A stretch of 64,000 nucleotides of DNA, taken from assembly GCF_900129395.1 (NCBI RefSeq), contig NZ_FQVP01000001.1:558001-622000 (forward strand), written 5' to 3'. This DNA comes from Pseudosulfitobacter pseudonitzschiae. GTDB lineage: Bacteria; Pseudomonadota; Alphaproteobacteria; Rhodobacterales; Rhodobacteraceae. A model generated the notes under the pieces. The model did not search any database. It saw nothing but the letters and a program-made list of their open reading frames with translations, and had not been told where the DNA came from. The position numbers and the translations under genes were made by a program. Shown one piece after another: positions 17,185 to 25,780 of this stretch (the stretch's first letter is position 1; every line of letters begins with the position of its first letter).

Positions 17185-17508
17185 TCACATCGAGAACGAG
17201 GTGCCGCAGCCGCAGGCGCTGGTGGCGTTGGGGTTGTCGATGACAAAGCGCGCGCCGATCAGTTCCTCGGAAAAGTCGATGACCGCATTGGCCAGAAACG
17301 GCAGCGACACGGAATCGACCACGACCTTCTGGCCGTCACCTTCCAGCACCAGATCGTCGTCTTTTGGGGCGTCCAGCGCGATTTCATACTGGAATCCCGA
17401 GCATCCGCCGCCCTCGACCGCGACACGCAGGGCCTGTCCTTGCCCTGCTGCACCGATCTCGGCAAGGCGGGCAAAGGCGCGGGGGGTGACTTTTGGTGGC
17501 AAATTCAT
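17185..17508 (-). CDS. erpA: HesB/IscA-type iron-sulfur cluster insertion protein (ErpA-like)
   Basis: Protein of 107 residues that carries Fe-S clusters to apoproteins. The A-type carrier motif is complete: a first cysteine in EGGGCSGFQYEIALD and the C-terminal pair in SACGCGTSF. Overall length and order fit ErpA/IscA. It is divergent from dgt; the 103-base gap between them should hold both promoters, and TATAGA at 17574-17579 is a candidate -10 for dgt. Confidence 0.93.
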   Translation of the reverse strand: MNLPPKVTPRAFARLAEIGAAGQGQALRVAVEGGGCSGFQYEIALDAPKDDDLVLEGDGQKVVVDSVSLPFLANAVIDFSEELIGARFVIDNPNATSACGCGTSFSM

Positions 17509-17611
17509 CGGATTATCCTGTGTTTGACAAGGTTTGAGGCTGTCGCAGGGGTGTCATGTGTGTTTGGAACCAATATAGATACGCCAAGGACAGGCCACAA
17601 GGACCAGCCAT

Positions 17612-18751
17612 ATGCGCGCACCCTTTGCCTCGGATCCCGCCCGCGCCCGGGGACGGCGCGTTCGGGAAGAGGAAAGCACATTCCGCTCCTGCTTTCAGCG
17701 GGACCGGGACCGGATCATTCACGCCAGCGCCTTTCGGCGGCTGAAGCACAAGACGCAGGTGTTCATCGAACACGAGGGTGACTATTACCGCACCCGTCTG
17801 ACGCACTCGATCGAGGTGGCGCAGGTGGCGCGGACCATATCGGGCGCACTGGGGCTGAACGCCGAGCTGACCGAGGCGGTGGCGCTGGCACACGATCTGG
17901 GGCACACCCCGTTCGGACACACGGGCGAGGACGCGTTGTCGGCGTTGATGGCGCCCTATGGCGGGTTCGACCACAACGCACAGGCCATTCGCATCGTCAC
18001 CCATCTGGAACGGCATTATGCCGATTTCGACGGTCTGAACCTGACTTGGGAAACGCTGGAAGGCATTGCCAAGCACAACGGCCCGGTCACCGGCGACATC
18101 CCCTGGGCGCTGGAGGCGTACAACCGCCATCATGACCTGGAACTGCACACCTATGCCAGCGCCGAGGCGCAGGTGGCAGCGATTGCGGACGACGTGGCCT
18201 ATAACCACCACGACCTGCACGACGGGCTGCGCGCGGAATTGTTTTCAACCGATGAACTGGCCGAACTGCCGATCCTGCGTGACAATTTCGCCGCCGTCGA
18301 TGCGCTGTACCCCAACCTGAACTATTACCGCCGCCGCCACGAGGCGCTGCGCCGGTTCTTTGGTGTGCTGGTCGAGGATGTGATCAGCTTTGCCCGCACC
18401 CGTCTGGCCGAGATCGACCCGCAATCGGTGACCGATGTGCGTATGGCGGGGCAGACTGTGATCCGCTTTTCGGACCCTGTGTTCCAGGACTTGAAGGTGA
18501 TCCGCGCCTTCTTGTTTGATCGCATGTACCGCGCCCCTTCGGTGGTGAAGATGCGCGCGGAGGTCACGCAGGTGGTGGAAGAGCTGTTCCCCTTCTTCAT
18601 GGCCCATACGGATTATCTGCCCAAGCAATGGCGCAAGGATGTGGAAGAGGTGGAAAATGAAACCGCTCTCGCCCGGATCGTCAGCGATTACATCGCGGGG
18701 ATGACCGACCGTTTCGCCTTGCAAGAGCACGCGCGCCTGATCGGCGCATAG
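17612..18751 (+). CDS. dgt: dGTP triphosphohydrolase
   Basis: Protein of 379 residues, an HD-domain dNTPase that splits dGTP (and related dNTPs) to nucleoside and triphosphate. The HD ligands are visible: RLTHSIEVAQVAR (His65), and AHDLGHTPFGHTGE (His94-Asp95). The leading FRRLKHKTQVF motif is also typical. This is the shorter Dgt type 2 form, which is often hexameric and allosteric. The 3' end is followed by a GC-rich hairpin and a repeat element before argS. Confidence 0.94.
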   Translation: MRAPFASDPARARGRRVREEESTFRSCFQRDRDRIIHASAFRRLKHKTQVFIEHEGDYYRTRLTHSIEVAQVARTISGALGLNAELTEAVALAHDLGHTPFGHTGEDALSALMAPYGGFDHNAQAIRIVTHLERHYADFDGLNLTWETLEGIAKHNGPVTGDIPWALEAYNRHHDLELHTYASAEAQVAAIADDVAYNHHDLHDGLRAELFSTDELAELPILRDNFAAVDALYPNLNYYRRRHEALRRFFGVLVEDVISFARTRLAEIDPQSVTDVRMAGQTVIRFSDPVFQDLKVIRAFLFDRMYRAPSVVKMRAEVTQVVEELFPFFMAHTDYLPKQWRKDVEEVENETALARIVSDYIAGMTDRFALQEHARLIGA

Positions 18752-18759
18752 CGGGCCTT

Positions 18760-18774
18760 GGGGGCGCGGCCCCC
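18760..18774 (+). terminator. GC-rich hairpin downstream of dgt
   Basis: GGGGGC (18760-18765), loop GCG, GCCCCC (18769-18774). There is no T-run, but the position just after dgt and next to the repeat at 18783 fits a transcript end or an mRNA-stabilising stem. Confidence 0.45.
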
Positions 18775-18782
18775 TGTGCACA

Positions 18783-18804
18783 GGGATATTTGCCGGCCAA
18801 AAGA
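18783..18804. repeat. gene-end repeat, family 1 copy A
   Basis: The sequence GGGATATTTGCCGGCCAAAA and two more bases here closely matches a second copy at 62868-62888 (GGGATATGTGCGGCCAAAAG). It follows a GC hairpin after dgt. Short elements ending GGCCAAAAGA are recurrent at gene boundaries in Rhodobacterales, from memory. Confidence 0.55.
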
Positions 18805-18892
18805 CGCGAGCGGCGGCTTTGGGCGCGCACAGAGATTGACCGCATGCGCAAAGGTGCTACACCCGCGCAAACCTAAGACATGGACCAGACCG

Positions 18893-20626
18893 ATGAACCT
18901 TTTTGCCGAAATCCGCGCGCTTGTGATCGAAAACCTGAACGCCATGCAGTCCGAGGGCAGCCTGCCCGATGGTCTGGACATGGGGAACGTCACGGTCGAG
19001 CCGCCGCGCGATGCGGCACATGGGGACATGGCGACCAATGCGGCGATGGTGCTGGCGAAACCTGCCGGGCTGAAGCCGCGCGACATCGCCGACGCGCTGG
19101 CGGCCAAGCTGGTGGCGGACGACCGCGTGGTCAGCGCCGATGTGGCGGGGCCGGGGTTCTTGAACCTGCGGCTGGCGCCTGTGGTCTGGCAGGGCGTTGT
19201 CGGTGCCGTTCTGGCGCAGGGGACGGATTTTGGCCGGTCGGACATGGGGCGGGGCCGCAAGGTGAACGTGGAATATGTCAGCGCCAACCCCACAGGGCCG
19301 CTGCATGTGGGGCACACGCGGGGCGCTGTCTTTGGGGATGCGCTGGCGTCCTTGCTGGATTTTGCAGGCCATGAGGTCACGCGCGAATATTACATCAACG
19401 ACGGCGGCGCGCAGGTCGATGTTCTGGCGCGGTCCGTTTACCTGCGGTATCTTGAGGCGCACGGACAGGACGTGGCCTTTCCCGATGGGACCTATCCGGG
19501 CGATTACCTGATCGACGTGGGCCAGGCGCTGAAGGACAAGGTGGGCGACGCCTATGTCGGGCAAGACGAGGACGTGTGGCTGGAAGAGATCCGCAACTTC
19601 TCGACCGATGCGATGATGGACCTGATCCGCGCCGATCTGAAATCGCTGGGTGTCGAGATGGACGTGTTTTACAGCGAAAAATCGCTGTATGGCACCGGAC
19701 GGATCGAAGCCGCGATCGAGGACCTGAAGGCCAAGGGTCTGATCTATGAGGGCGTGCTGGAGCCGCCCAAGGGCAAGAAGCCCGAGGATTGGGAGCCGCG
19801 CGAGCAGACGTTGTTCCGGTCGACCGAACATGGCGACGATGTGGACCGTCCGGTGATGAAATCCGACGGGGCCTGGACCTATTTCGCGCCTGACATTGCC
19901 TATCACTATGACAAGGTGCAGCGCGGCTTTGACGCGCTGATCGACGTGTTCGGCGCCGACCACGGCGGCTATGTCAAACGGATGAAGGCAGCGGTTTCGG
20001 CGCTGTCGGGCGGCACCGTGCCGCTGGACATCAAGCTGTGCCAGCTGGTGAAGCTGTTCAAGAACGGCGAGCCGTTCAAGATGTCCAAGCGGGCAGGGAC
20101 ATTTGTCACCCTGCGCGACGTGGTCGATCAGGTTGGCCCCGATGTGACCCGTTTCGTGATGCTGACGCGCAAGAACGACGCGCCGCTGGACTTTGATTTC
20201 GACAAGGCCGTCGAGCAGAGCCGCGAGAACCCGGTGTTCTACGTGCAATACGCCCACGCGCGGGTGAACTCGGTGCTGCGCAAGGCGGCCGAGGCGGGGA
20301 TCGACACCGATGCCACGCCTGATCTGGCGCTGCTGGACCATCCTGCCGAGCTGGCGCTGGCCGGCAAGCTGGCGGAATGGCCGCGTCTGATCGAGACCGC
20401 GGCGCGGACCAACGAGCCGCATCGGGTGGCGTTTTACCTTTATGAACTGGCGGGCGATTTCCACGGTCTGTGGAACAAGGGCAACGACGAAACCACCTTG
20501 CGCTTCATTCAGGACGACAACCACGCGGCCAGTGTGGCAAAAATCGCGCTGGCGCGTGCCGTGGCGATTGTAATTGCCGCCGGTCTTGGTATTCTTGGCG
20601 TTACACCGGCTGACGAAATGCGCTGA
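18893..20626 (+). CDS. argS: arginyl-tRNA synthetase
   Basis: Protein of 577 residues that charges tRNA-Arg. Start ATG 18893 ([20 protein letters not shown]) fits the conserved N-terminal Add1 domain. The class I motifs are [20 protein letters not shown] (HIGH-like HVGH) and [10 protein letters not shown] (KMSKS). The C-terminal anticodon-binding helices include [17 protein letters not shown]. Length is normal. It is followed after 79 bases by the SPOR-nagZ-scpAB run. Confidence 0.97.
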   Translation: MNLFAEIRALVIENLNAMQSEGSLPDGLDMGNVTVEPPRDAAHGDMATNAAMVLAKPAGLKPRDIADALAAKLVADDRVVSADVAGPGFLNLRLAPVVWQGVVGAVLAQGTDFGRSDMGRGRKVNVEYVSANPTGPLHVGHTRGAVFGDALASLLDFAGHEVTREYYINDGGAQVDVLARSVYLRYLEAHGQDVAFPDGTYPGDYLIDVGQALKDKVGDAYVGQDEDVWLEEIRNFSTDAMMDLIRADLKSLGVEMDVFYSEKSLYGTGRIEAAIEDLKAKGLIYEGVLEPPKGKKPEDWEPREQTLFRSTEHGDDVDRPVMKSDGAWTYFAPDIAYHYDKVQRGFDALIDVFGADHGGYVKRMKAAVSALSGGTVPLDIKLCQLVKLFKNGEPFKMSKRAGTFVTLRDVVDQVGPDVTRFVMLTRKNDAPLDFDFDKAVEQSRENPVFYVQYAHARVNSVLRKAAEAGIDTDATPDLALLDHPAELALAGKLAEWPRLIETAARTNEPHRVAFYLYELAGDFHGLWNKGNDETTLRFIQDDNHAASVAKIALARAVAIVIAAGLGILGVTPADEMR

Positions 20627-20705
20627 CCAAAAGCGCCGCAGCCCGAAGCAGGCAATATCACAGTAGACCAGCGCGGCGACGTATCGTGCAGGCAGCGAGG
20701 CAGAA

Positions 20706-21704
20706 ATGGCAGACGTTTATGACACCCATGGCTTGGGCGAAGACAGCTATGTTGCGCAATATGGTGCGGCAGGGAATGCGACGGCCAAGTCTCTGACCAA
20801 TATGACAAATATCGCCGGGGCCGTGGTGTCGCTGGCGTTGATTGCCGGGGTTGGTGTCTGGGGTTACAAGCTGATGGTGCGCGATGTTAGCGGCATTCCG
20901 GTGGTCCGTGCCGTGCAAGGTGACATGCGGGTCCGCCCCGAGGAACCGGGTGGCCAGTTGGCGATGAACCAGGGGCTGGCGGTCAATGCGGTCGCGGCTG
21001 ACGGTGGCACGCAACCGCCCGCCGACCGCTTTGTGCTGGCACCGCGTCCGGTGGCCCTGGCCGATGAAGATACGCCCATTCTGGCGTCGATGGTGGTGCC
21101 GGGGGTGGCATCTGCGCCACAGTCGAACTCTTCTGAGACAGGCCGCGCGCCGGGGCCGGATGTTGCCGCCGCGTTGCAGTCGGGTTCGGTGGACGATCTG
21201 GTCAACCAGTTAACCGATGGTGTCGAGCGCATTGACGAGGATGGCGAGGCGGATCGTCTTGATGGTGTTGCCGGTGCAGACACAGATGAAATCATGCAGC
21301 CCGCTCCGGTTCTGGACATGACGGGCCCCGGTCCCAAGTTTTCCCTGCGCCCCAAGGTGCGCCCAGCCGATGCGCCTGCCATGGTGATCCCGGCGCGCGC
21401 CGTTGCGGTCGAAGCGACGCCCACTCAGGAGATCGATCCCGAGAGCCTGGCGACAGGCACGCGCCTGGTGCAATTGGGTGCCTTTGACAGCGAAGAGGTC
21501 GCGCGGCAGCAGTGGACGCGCATCGAGGGCCGCTTTGGCGATTACCTGAACGGCAAGTCGCGCATCATCCAAAAGGCGCAAAGCGGCGGGCGCACGTTCT
21601 ACCGGCTGCGCGCGCACGGTTTTACCGATCTGTCTGATGCGCGTCGCTTCTGCTCGGCCCTTGTGGCAGAGGGGGCTGACTGTATTCCGGTCGTCACACG
21701 ATGA
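20706..21704 (+). CDS. SPOR-domain inner-membrane protein
   Basis: Protein of 332 residues with a short cytoplasmic N terminus, one membrane helix at residues 36-57 (IAGAVVSLALIAGVGVWGYK), a long proline/alanine-rich periplasmic linker, and a C-terminal SPOR domain from about residue 250 (TGTRLVQLGAFDSEEVARQ to FCSALVAEGADCIPV). SPOR domains bind denuded glycan at the septum, so a role in cell division or wall remodelling is likely. Its stop overlaps nagZ by ATGA, linking it to peptidoglycan turnover. Confidence 0.9.
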   Translation: MADVYDTHGLGEDSYVAQYGAAGNATAKSLTNMTNIAGAVVSLALIAGVGVWGYKLMVRDVSGIPVVRAVQGDMRVRPEEPGGQLAMNQGLAVNAVAADGGTQPPADRFVLAPRPVALADEDTPILASMVVPGVASAPQSNSSETGRAPGPDVAAALQSGSVDDLVNQLTDGVERIDEDGEADRLDGVAGADTDEIMQPAPVLDMTGPGPKFSLRPKVRPADAPAMVIPARAVAVEATPTQEIDPESLATGTRLVQLGAFDSEEVARQQWTRIEGRFGDYLNGKSRIIQKAQSGGRTFYRLRAHGFTDLSDARRFCSALVAEGADCIPVVTR

Positions 21705-22690
21705 ACTTTGGCGCGACCATTCTGGATGCGGACGGGCTGCGGCTGACGTCGGATGAAATCGCGTTTTTCCGCGATGTGCTGCCCTTTGGGTTCATCCTGT
21801 TTGCGCGCAACATCGACAATCCCGATCAGGTGCGCGCCCTGTGCGCCGACATGCGCAATGCGGTGGGCTATGAATGCCCGATCACGATTGACCAAGAGGG
21901 CGGGCGCGTACAGCGTCTGCGTGCGCCGCAGTGGCGCGAATGGTTGCCGCCGCTGGATTTCGTCGCGGCTGCGGGCGATCAGGCCGAGCGGGCGATGTAC
22001 CTGCGGGGGCGCGTGATTGCGCACGAGCTGCGGGCGATTGGGGTCGACAGCAACTGTGCGCCGATGGTCGATGTGGCCTGTGACGACAGCCACCCGTTCC
22101 TGCGCAACCGTTGCTATGGCACGGACGCGGGCACGGTGGCCACGCTGGGCCGTGCGCATGCCCAGGGCATGCTGGATGGCGGTGTGTTGCCAGTGGTCAA
22201 ACACATCCCCGGTCATGGCCGCGCCACACAGGACAGCCATTTCGACCTGCCCACCGTCGCCGCGCCGCGCGCCGATCTGGATGCACAGGATTTTGCCCCC
22301 TTCAAGGCGCTGAACGACCTGCCGATGGGGATGACCGCGCATCTGGTCTATGATGCCATCGACACAGCCCCTGCGACCCTGTCGCCCAAGGTGATGGATG
22401 TGATCCGCAGCGACATCGGCTTTGACGGATTGATCATGACCGACGACATTTCGATGAAGGCGCTGAGCGGGTCGCTGACCGACCTCACGCGCGGCGCGCT
22501 GGATGCGGGCTGTGATGTGATCCTGCATTGCAACGGCACGTTGGCCGAGCGCATGGAGGTCGCCGCCGCAGCGGGCGAAATGGACGCAGAGGCGCAGCGC
22601 CGCGCAGATGCCGCGCTGGCCGCGCGCCATACGCCCGATGACATTGACATTTCCGCCGCTGACGCCGAACTTGAGAGCCTGTTAAAATAG
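21701..22690 (+). CDS. nagZ: beta-N-acetylhexosaminidase
   Basis: Protein of 329 residues, GH3 enzyme that removes GlcNAc from anhydro-muropeptides during cell-wall recycling. The family signature KHIPGHGRATQDSHFDLP supplies the catalytic His-Asp region, and FDGLIMTDDISMKAL contains the nucleophile Asp. Another GH3 motif, ITIDQEGGRVQRLRAP, is near residue 63. It is coupled to the SPOR gene by ATGA and precedes scpA by 23 bases. anmK at 36742 acts in the same recycling route. Confidence 0.95.
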   Translation: MNFGATILDADGLRLTSDEIAFFRDVLPFGFILFARNIDNPDQVRALCADMRNAVGYECPITIDQEGGRVQRLRAPQWREWLPPLDFVAAAGDQAERAMYLRGRVIAHELRAIGVDSNCAPMVDVACDDSHPFLRNRCYGTDAGTVATLGRAHAQGMLDGGVLPVVKHIPGHGRATQDSHFDLPTVAAPRADLDAQDFAPFKALNDLPMGMTAHLVYDAIDTAPATLSPKVMDVIRSDIGFDGLIMTDDISMKALSGSLTDLTRGALDAGCDVILHCNGTLAERMEVAAAAGEMDAEAQRRADAALAARHTPDDIDISAADAELESLLK

Positions 22691-22713
22691 GGCGCTGACG
22701 GGCGCGATTGCGC

Positions 22714-23499
22714 ATGGCTGAAAATCTGTTCGAAGAAGACAAGGTCAGCGTCAGCGAACGGCTTGCTGCCGAGGCGTTGATCGTGGATGTCGACGGCTTT
22801 GAGGGGCCGCTGGACCTGTTGCTGACGCTCAGCCGCACGCAAAAGGTCGATTTGCGCAAGGTCAGCGTGTTGCAGCTGGCCCGTCAGTATCTGGCGTTCG
22901 TGGAAAAGGCCAAGGCGCTGCGGTTGGAACTGGCCGCCGACTATCTGGTGATGGCCGCCTGGCTGGCCTTTCTGAAATCCCGGCTGCTGTTGCCGCCCGA
23001 CCCGTCGGAAGAGGGGCCCTCGGGCGAGGAGCTGGCCGCGCACCTGGCGTTTCAGTTGGAGCGGTTGCAGGCCATGCGCGATGCCGCCGCAAGGTTGATG
23101 GCGCGCGACCAGTTGGGCCGCGATTTCTTTGCGCGCGGTCAGTCCGAGATGGTCACGCGCGTGCGCAAGGTGACCTATTCGGCGACGCTGCTGGACCTGA
23201 TGCAGGGCTATGCCCGCATCCGCACCCGCGATGATTTCCGTCCTTTCGTGATGGACCGCGACTCGGTCTTTACCATGGAGCAGGCGCTGGAGCGGATGCG
23301 GGGGCTGATCGGTTATGCGGGCGACTGGACCGAGATTTCCTCTTATCTGCCAGAGGGCTGGGACGGCGATCCGGTGCGGCGGCGGTCTGCCACAGCGGCG
23401 ACTTTTGCCGCCTCGCTTGAACTGGTCAAAGAGGGGCATCTGGAAATCCGGCAGTCGGAAATGTTCGCGCCGATCCAGTTGCGGAAAAGAGATCATTAA
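22714..23499 (+). CDS. scpA: segregation and condensation protein A
   Basis: Kleisin of 261 residues that links the SMC heads in the chromosome condensin. The start MAENLFEEDKVSVSERL precedes the conserved VDGFEGPLDLLLTLSRTQKVD. The middle has the LAADYLVMAAWLAFLKSRLLLP segment and the C terminus ends in a winged-helix. Start ATG 22714 is preferred to the TTG two codons earlier. The stop is directly followed by the scpB start with no spacer. Confidence 0.95.
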   Translation: MAENLFEEDKVSVSERLAAEALIVDVDGFEGPLDLLLTLSRTQKVDLRKVSVLQLARQYLAFVEKAKALRLELAADYLVMAAWLAFLKSRLLLPPDPSEEGPSGEELAAHLAFQLERLQAMRDAAARLMARDQLGRDFFARGQSEMVTRVRKVTYSATLLDLMQGYARIRTRDDFRPFVMDRDSVFTMEQALERMRGLIGYAGDWTEISSYLPEGWDGDPVRRRSATAATFAASLELVKEGHLEIRQSEMFAPIQLRKRDH

Positions 23500-24153
23500 A
23501 TGCCAGAAGATATTGACCAAAAAGAAGAAAGCCTGTTCGAGGCCCCACCAATGGGAGAGCAGGAACGCATGGTCGAGGCGATCCTGTTCGCCACGGCAGA
23601 GCCGATCACCGTGCGCGAGCTTGAGGCGCGGCTGCCGCATGGCTGTGACCCTGCCGAGGCGCTGGTGCACCTGCGCAAACGCTATGAGGGACGCGGGGTC
23701 AACGTGACGCGTGTGGGCGATGCCTGGGCGATCCGCACGGCCGCCGATCTGGGGTTCCTGATGCAAAAGGAAACCGTCGAGACCCGCAAGCTGAGCCGTG
23801 CGGCCATCGAAACCCTTGCGATCATCGCCTATCACCAGCCCGTCACCCGCGCCGAGATCGAGGAAATTCGGGGCGTCAGTGTCAGCCGTGGCACGGTGGA
23901 CCAGTTGCTGGAGCTGGAATGGATTCGGTTTGGGCGTCGCAAGATGACACCGGGGCGGCCTGTGACATTCGTGGTGACGCAGGATTTCCTGGACCATTTC
24001 GGTCTGGAAAGCGCGCGCGATTTGCCGGGGTTGAAGGAACTGCGTGCCGCGGGCCTGTTGGAAAACCGCCCGCCGCCCGGTGGCGATCTGCCGCGTGATG
24101 CTGACGACGAGGATGAAAGCGCCGAAGGTCAAAGCGAACTTTTCGAAGACTGA
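23500..24153 (+). CDS. scpB: segregation and condensation protein B
   Basis: Protein of 217 residues, a paired winged-helix partner of ScpA-SMC. Conserved stretch MVEAILFATAEPITVRELEA opens the first winged helix, and AIETLAIIAYHQPVTRAEIE with IRGVSVSRGTVDQLLELEW marks the second. The acidic tail (DADDEDESAEGQSELFED) is variable in the family. The ScpA stop and ScpB start abut (TAA then ATG). Confidence 0.95.
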   Translation: MPEDIDQKEESLFEAPPMGEQERMVEAILFATAEPITVRELEARLPHGCDPAEALVHLRKRYEGRGVNVTRVGDAWAIRTAADLGFLMQKETVETRKLSRAAIETLAIIAYHQPVTRAEIEEIRGVSVSRGTVDQLLELEWIRFGRRKMTPGRPVTFVVTQDFLDHFGLESARDLPGLKELRAAGLLENRPPPGGDLPRDADDEDESAEGQSELFED

Positions 24154-24188
24154 GGCGAGACAGACCTGAAAATCGCCGCAATCACTGC

Positions 24189-24194
24189 TATATA
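24189..24194 (+). promoter_or_regulatory. candidate -10 box (TATATA) for the 89-residue gene
   Basis: TATATAAG lies 28 bases before ATG 24222, with GGAGAG near 24211 as a ribosome-binding site. A weak -35 (TGAAAA, 16 bases upstream of the box) is seen. Visual match only. Confidence 0.35.
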
Positions 24195-24221
24195 AGGTGT
24201 TAAGCAGCAGGAGAGACGGCA

Positions 24222-24491
24222 ATGAACGTCAATCAGATTATCAACATGATCATCAAGCTGGTCATGCGCAAAGCCATCAGCAAGGGCATTGATGCGGGCA
24301 TCAAGGGGGCCAGCAACATGGGTGGCCGCCGCAAGCAGGGTGACGCCGAGGTGGATGAATACGGCCAGCCCACGGGGCAGGACGGACGCCCACGCCAGGG
24401 TGGCAATGGCCAAGGTAACGGCATCACTAAGCAGCAGGTCCGTCAGGCGCGGCAGGCGGCCCGCGTGGCAAAGCGCATGGGCAAGATGTAA
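24222..24491 (+). CDS. small basic protein of unknown function
   Basis: Protein of 89 residues. It starts MNVNQIINMIIKLVMRKAIS, with an amphipathic/hydrophobic N-terminal helix, then a Gly/Gln/Asn-rich middle (GQDGRPRQGGNGQGN) and a basic tail (RQARQAARVAKRMGKM). I recall a comparable gene after scpB in Rhodobacterales, often just before tatA, but tatA is not present here. Function unknown. It converges on dcd, ten bases apart. Confidence 0.65.
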   Translation: MNVNQIINMIIKLVMRKAISKGIDAGIKGASNMGGRRKQGDAEVDEYGQPTGQDGRPRQGGNGQGNGITKQQVRQARQAARVAKRMGKM

Positions 24492-24501
24492 GCTGTTGGG
24501 A

Positions 24502-25578
24502 TCAGGGCGTTTTGAAGTGTTTTGACAGCTTCAGACCCTGACCCTGGTAGTTCGACGCAATGCCTGCACCGTAAAGCTGTGTGGGCACTTCGGCCATTTT
24601 CTCATAGACCAGACGGCCCACGATCTGCGCGTGCTCCAGCACGAAGGGCGCCTCGTGACAGCGCACTTCGAGCACGCCGCGCGACCCGGCACCGCCTGCG
24701 GCGTCGTGGCCAAAGCCGGGGTCGAAGAACCCCGCGTAATGCACGCGGAATTCACCGACCATTGCCAGATAGGGTGCCATTTCGGCGGCGCAATCGGGTG
24801 GGATGTGCACCGCCTCGCGGCTGACAAGGATATAGAACGCGCCGGGGTCCAGGATGATCTGGCCGGTGGCGCTGTGCACCTCTTCCCAATATTCGGCGGG
24901 GTCATAGTGGCCGATCTTGTCCAGATCGATCACACCTGTGTGCGGTTTGGCGCGGTAGCCGACCAGCGTGTTGTCAGCAGGGCGCAGATCGACGGAAAAG
25001 CCCAGGCCGTCGTCGATCACGGCATCGCCATCCACCAGCACCTGATCGGCGTGCAGGGCGCGCAGGGCGGCGTCGTCCAGCACCGCCTGACCGTCGCGGA
25101 ACCGGATCTGGTTCAGGCGCATACCGGGGCGGACGAGGACAGAGAAAGAGCGCGGGCAGATCTCGGCGTACAGCGGTCCGGTGTAGCCCGGCGCGATGCG
25201 GTCGAATTCCGTGCCGCCGTCGGTGATCAGACGCGTCAGCAGGTCCAGACGGCCCGTGGAGGACTTTGCATTGGCCACGGCCTGTATGCCGTCGGGCAAA
25301 GCCAGTGATTCCATCAAGGGCACCACGTAAACCGCGCCCTTTTCCAGAACGGCACCGTTCGACAGGTCCACGCGGTGCATCTCGAATTCGCTCAGCCGGT
25401 CGGCGACCTTTGCGCCGTGCCCGGCAAGGAACGAAGCCCGCACGCGGTAGGCCACGGTGCCAAGGCGCAGGTCAAGGCTGGCGGGCTGTATCTGGGCGGG
25501 GATGATCGCGGGATCGCCCGACAGGGCACCCTGCGCAATCATCTGTTCAATCTGCTGGTTGGGAATCACGCCGGTCAT
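24502..25578 (-). CDS. dcd: 2'-deoxycytidine 5'-triphosphate deaminase
   Basis: Protein of 358 residues, the longer alphaproteobacterial form. It makes dUTP from dCTP for dTMP synthesis. Characteristic text includes QIQPASLDLRLGTVAYRVRA near the N terminus, AVANAKSSTGRLDLLTRLI with the substrate-binding SSxGR, and CPRSFSVLVRPGMRLNQIRF. The duplicated second half contains HAGFFDPGFGHDAAG-like text with the FDPGFG motif. The usual dCTP deaminase is about 190 residues, so this is a fused or duplicated version. Confidence 0.9.
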   Translation of the reverse strand: MTGVIPNQQIEQMIAQGALSGDPAIIPAQIQPASLDLRLGTVAYRVRASFLAGHGAKVADRLSEFEMHRVDLSNGAVLEKGAVYVVPLMESLALPDGIQAVANAKSSTGRLDLLTRLITDGGTEFDRIAPGYTGPLYAEICPRSFSVLVRPGMRLNQIRFRDGQAVLDDAALRALHADQVLVDGDAVIDDGLGFSVDLRPADNTLVGYRAKPHTGVIDLDKIGHYDPAEYWEEVHSATGQIILDPGAFYILVSREAVHIPPDCAAEMAPYLAMVGEFRVHYAGFFDPGFGHDAAGGAGSRGVLEVRCHEAPFVLEHAQIVGRLVYEKMAEVPTQLYGAGIASNYQGQGLKLSKHFKTP

Positions 25579-25640
25579 AATATTCGCCCTTCAGATGCAC
25601 AAACCGCCCGAACCCCATGCAGGGCCGGGCGGTGTGTTGT

Positions 25641-25717
25641 TGGTCGGGCTAGCAGGACTCGAACCTGCGACCTTCCGTCCCCCAGACGGACGCGCTACCA
25701 GGCTGCGCCATAGCCCG
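25641..25717 (-). tRNA. tRNA-Pro (anticodon GGG)
   Basis: Cloverleaf read on the minus strand: acceptor arms CGGGCTA and TAGCCCG, discriminator A and an encoded CCA (25641-25643). The anticodon stem TCCGT/ACGGA carries loop CTGGGGG, giving anticodon GGG. The T arm is the expected GCAGGTTCGAGTCCTGC. Total length is 77 with CCA. Confidence 0.96.
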
Positions 25718-25780
25718 ACTTGATGGGGTTCATACCCGATTTGACGGGTGCTGCAAGGGTAAATTGGCAAAGAGTCACTC

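Noticed and set aside
18857-20524. 555-residue minus-strand frame over argS
   Set aside because: It mirrors argS codons; no start context or domain supports it.
22348-24222. 624-residue minus-strand frame over nagZ-scpAB
   Set aside because: It spans three clear genes on the other strand and has no motif.
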